Shown here: positions 12,053-12,158 of the stretch, in pieces
Numbering within the stretch: position 1 is the stretch's first letter
Layout of the letters: each line of letters begins with the position of its first letter
NCBI GenBank assembly: GCA_964529265.1
Contig: CAZGVW010000112.1
Location: 1-12,158 of the forward strand
Source: CAZGVW01 sp964529265
GTDB taxonomy: Bacteria > Planctomycetota > Phycisphaerae > Phycisphaerales > UBA1924
Direction of reading: 5' to 3'
Length of the DNA stretch: 12,158 bases
Program-made: the position numbers and the translations under genes
Notes under the pieces: model-generated
What the model saw: only the letters and a program-made list of their open reading frames with translations
Databases searched by the model: none
Told to the model about the DNA's origin: nothing

Positions 12053-12156
12053 TCGATGACTTCGACGATGTGGTCGATGAGTTCCGACTCGCTGAGCGAG
12101 TTGAGCCAGTTCATGTAGTCCTCGACGCTCTCGAACTCGTAGTGCTCGACGACGGG
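12037..12156 (-). CDS. C-terminal fragment of an acidic protein of unknown function
   Basis: The minus strand is open from the window edge to a TGA at 12037-12039, giving 39 residues. They are acidic and rich in Glu, Ser, Trp and Ile, ending ELIDHIVEVIEWLTS. The pattern HYEFESVEDYMNWLNSLSES suggests amphipathic helices of a small soluble domain. Codon third positions are mostly G or C (GTC, GAG, CTC, ATC), as in the other genes here, and the alternative frames give Arg-rich nonsense, so this looks like a real gene end. The start lies outside the window, and 39 residues are too few to name a family. It ends 92 bases from the converging plus-strand gene. Confidence 0.65.
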   Translation of the reverse strand, partial: PVVEHYEFESVEDYMNWLNSLSESELIDHIVEVIEWLTS

Positions 12157-12158
12157 CG

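Noticed and set aside
1..12158. CRISPR array, insertion sequence or phage genes
   Set aside because: No regularly spaced repeats, transposase motifs, terminal inverted repeats or phage-type proteins were found.

Overview
The window is GC-rich, gene-dense bacterial DNA that most likely comes from a planctomycete of the class Phycisphaerae. Three things point there: long Arg-rich leaders ending in RRA before FTL[IL]E on prepilin-like proteins, a secreted protein ending in two dockerin-like calcium loops each followed by an LGxWG motif (the 'GC-type dockerin' tail typical of Phycisphaerae), and the general codon bias. The assignment is inference from protein style; no marker gene is present.

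Layout. Positions 1-330 (minus) hold the N-terminal part of a secreted protein of unknown function. Positions 331-989 contain no convincing gene. A small LuxR-type helix-turn-helix regulator (990-1547, minus) is divergent from a type IV pilus/pseudopilus gene cluster on the plus strand and separated from it by a 515-base region with a single consensus DnaA box. The cluster runs pilT (2063-3118), pilC (3307-4533), a PilV/GspI/MshD-like prepilin (4624-5355), a very large PilX-like protein with EF-hand-like calcium loops (5457-8063), a PilW/GspJ-like prepilin overlapping it by one base (8063-8695), and a GspG/PilA-like prepilin (8739-9305). A tRNA-Ala(TGC) gene follows 32 bases later (9338-9410).

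Further right, a GC-type dockerin protein (9577-10413, minus) ends facing the tRNA, with a strong cUUCGg hairpin terminator (9439-9468) between them. Divergent from it is a 426-residue protein of unknown function with a possible N-terminal helix-turn-helix (10664-11944, plus). The last bases (12037-12156, minus) encode the C-terminus of an acidic protein that runs off the window.

How the genes fit together: PilT is the retraction ATPase, PilC the inner-membrane platform, and the four downstream proteins look like the subunits of the fibre and its tip-priming complex. No extension ATPase (PilB), prepilin peptidase (PilD), secretin (PilQ) or PilMNOP is in the window, so these must be elsewhere if the machine works. 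The most unusual component is the 868-residue PilX-like protein, which carries about seven Asp-rich calcium-type loops and a predicted beta-rich passenger. It is a candidate large, calcium-binding tip subunit that could take a PilY1-like role.
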